Shown here: positions 5,720 through 5,909 of the stretch, in pieces
Numbering within the stretch: position 1 is the first letter of the stretch
Layout: the number at the start of each line of letters is the position of its first letter
Assembly: GCA_026400695.1 (NCBI GenBank)
Contig: JAPLON010000003.1
Coordinates: forward strand, 1 to 5,909
Origin: Pseudomonadota bacterium
GTDB lineage: Bacteria > Pseudomonadota > Alphaproteobacteria > Paracaedibacterales > CAITNM01
DNA: 5,909 nt
Reading direction: 5' to 3'
Program-made: the position numbers and the translations under genes
Notes under the pieces: generated by a model
Told to the model about the DNA's origin: nothing
The model's database searches: none
Seen by the model: only the letters and a program-made list of their open reading frames with translations

Positions 5720-5909
5720 GTGCGCCACGAAAGCGCCATTGTACTCACGACTGAAAGTGTCGTCGAGAAAGTGTTGACCCAGCACATTTCGTATCCAGCC
5801 TTGGGCTTGTCCCAGTAATGCGGCGAGTTAAGCGTAGGTAGGAAAAATTGTAGGCCGTAAGCGCAAGCTGAAGTGATTGAGCCCCGAAAAAATGTTTATC
5901 AGGTAAGGC
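5720..5909 (+). ncRNA. Group II intron, 5' end (start of domain I), cut by the window edge
   Basis: The sequence starts GTGCGCC, matching the GUGYG consensus of group II intron 5' ends. It then shows compact GC-rich stems unlike the AT-rich flank. The best is a hairpin with CTC-ACGAC (5744-5751), loop TGAAAGT (5752-5758) and GTCGT-C-GAG (5759-5767), a position and loop resembling the (GG)GUGAAAGUC(CC) hairpin common in bacterial group II introns. Further on come TGGG/CCCA pairing potential near 5802-5816 and GGCCGTAAGCGCAAGCTGAAG, which I recall from such introns. Domains II-VI and a reverse transcriptase/maturase gene would lie beyond 5909. The exon junction would be between 5719 and 5720. 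The class cannot be assigned from 190 nt. Confidence 0.6.

Overview
The window looks like an accessory, insertion-sequence-rich region of a gammaproteobacterium of the Legionellales type (Legionella, Berkiella, Rickettsiella and relatives). The grounds are the moderate-to-low GC content, IS1634-like and IS3-like transposases typical of such genomes, and a large effector-like protein with 33-residue repeats and a C-terminal hydrophobic hairpin. This taxonomic placement is inference from recognition; there is no rRNA or housekeeping marker in the window.

Left part (1-1243) is an IS graveyard on the minus strand. The C-terminal 117 codons of an IS3-family OrfB-like transposase (184-537) abut the C-terminal half of an IS701/IS4-like DDE transposase (538-1244). 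The latter carries a frameshift near 1011-1020 and has lost its N-terminal half. Middle (1244-3120) is an apparently complete IS1634-like element. It has imperfect 17-bp terminal inverted repeats (13/17), and its transposase (1410-3119, 569 aa) retains D134, D225 and E428. Its left end lies exactly where the IS701-like reading frame stops, so it truncated that gene.

Between the IS and the next gene (3121-3459) lie a REP-like palindrome (3222-3266), one arm of a perfect 70-bp inverted repeat (3308-3377) and the leader of the large gene. The right part is dominated by one plus-strand gene (3460-5517, 685 aa) that I interpret, without proof, as a secreted effector-like protein. It has two 91%-identical tandem 99-bp units, preceded by more degenerate units, and two C-terminal hydrophobic segments.

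The most striking structure is that this gene sits between two identical, inverted 70-bp repeats (3308-3377 and 5491-5560). The right copy begins on a codon boundary inside the gene and supplies its last eight codons and stop. A 9-bp motif that starts this repeat occurs again directly after it. Removing the 70 bp would leave an in-frame alternative end (GFVS, stop). This suggests that a small mobile sequence inserted into the 3' end of the gene and replaced its C-terminus. The inverted arrangement would also let the whole gene invert without damage.

The right edge (from about 5720) matches the 5' end of a bacterial group II intron: a GUGYG start and a TGAAAGT hairpin as in domain I. It runs out of the window, and any maturase gene would lie beyond it.
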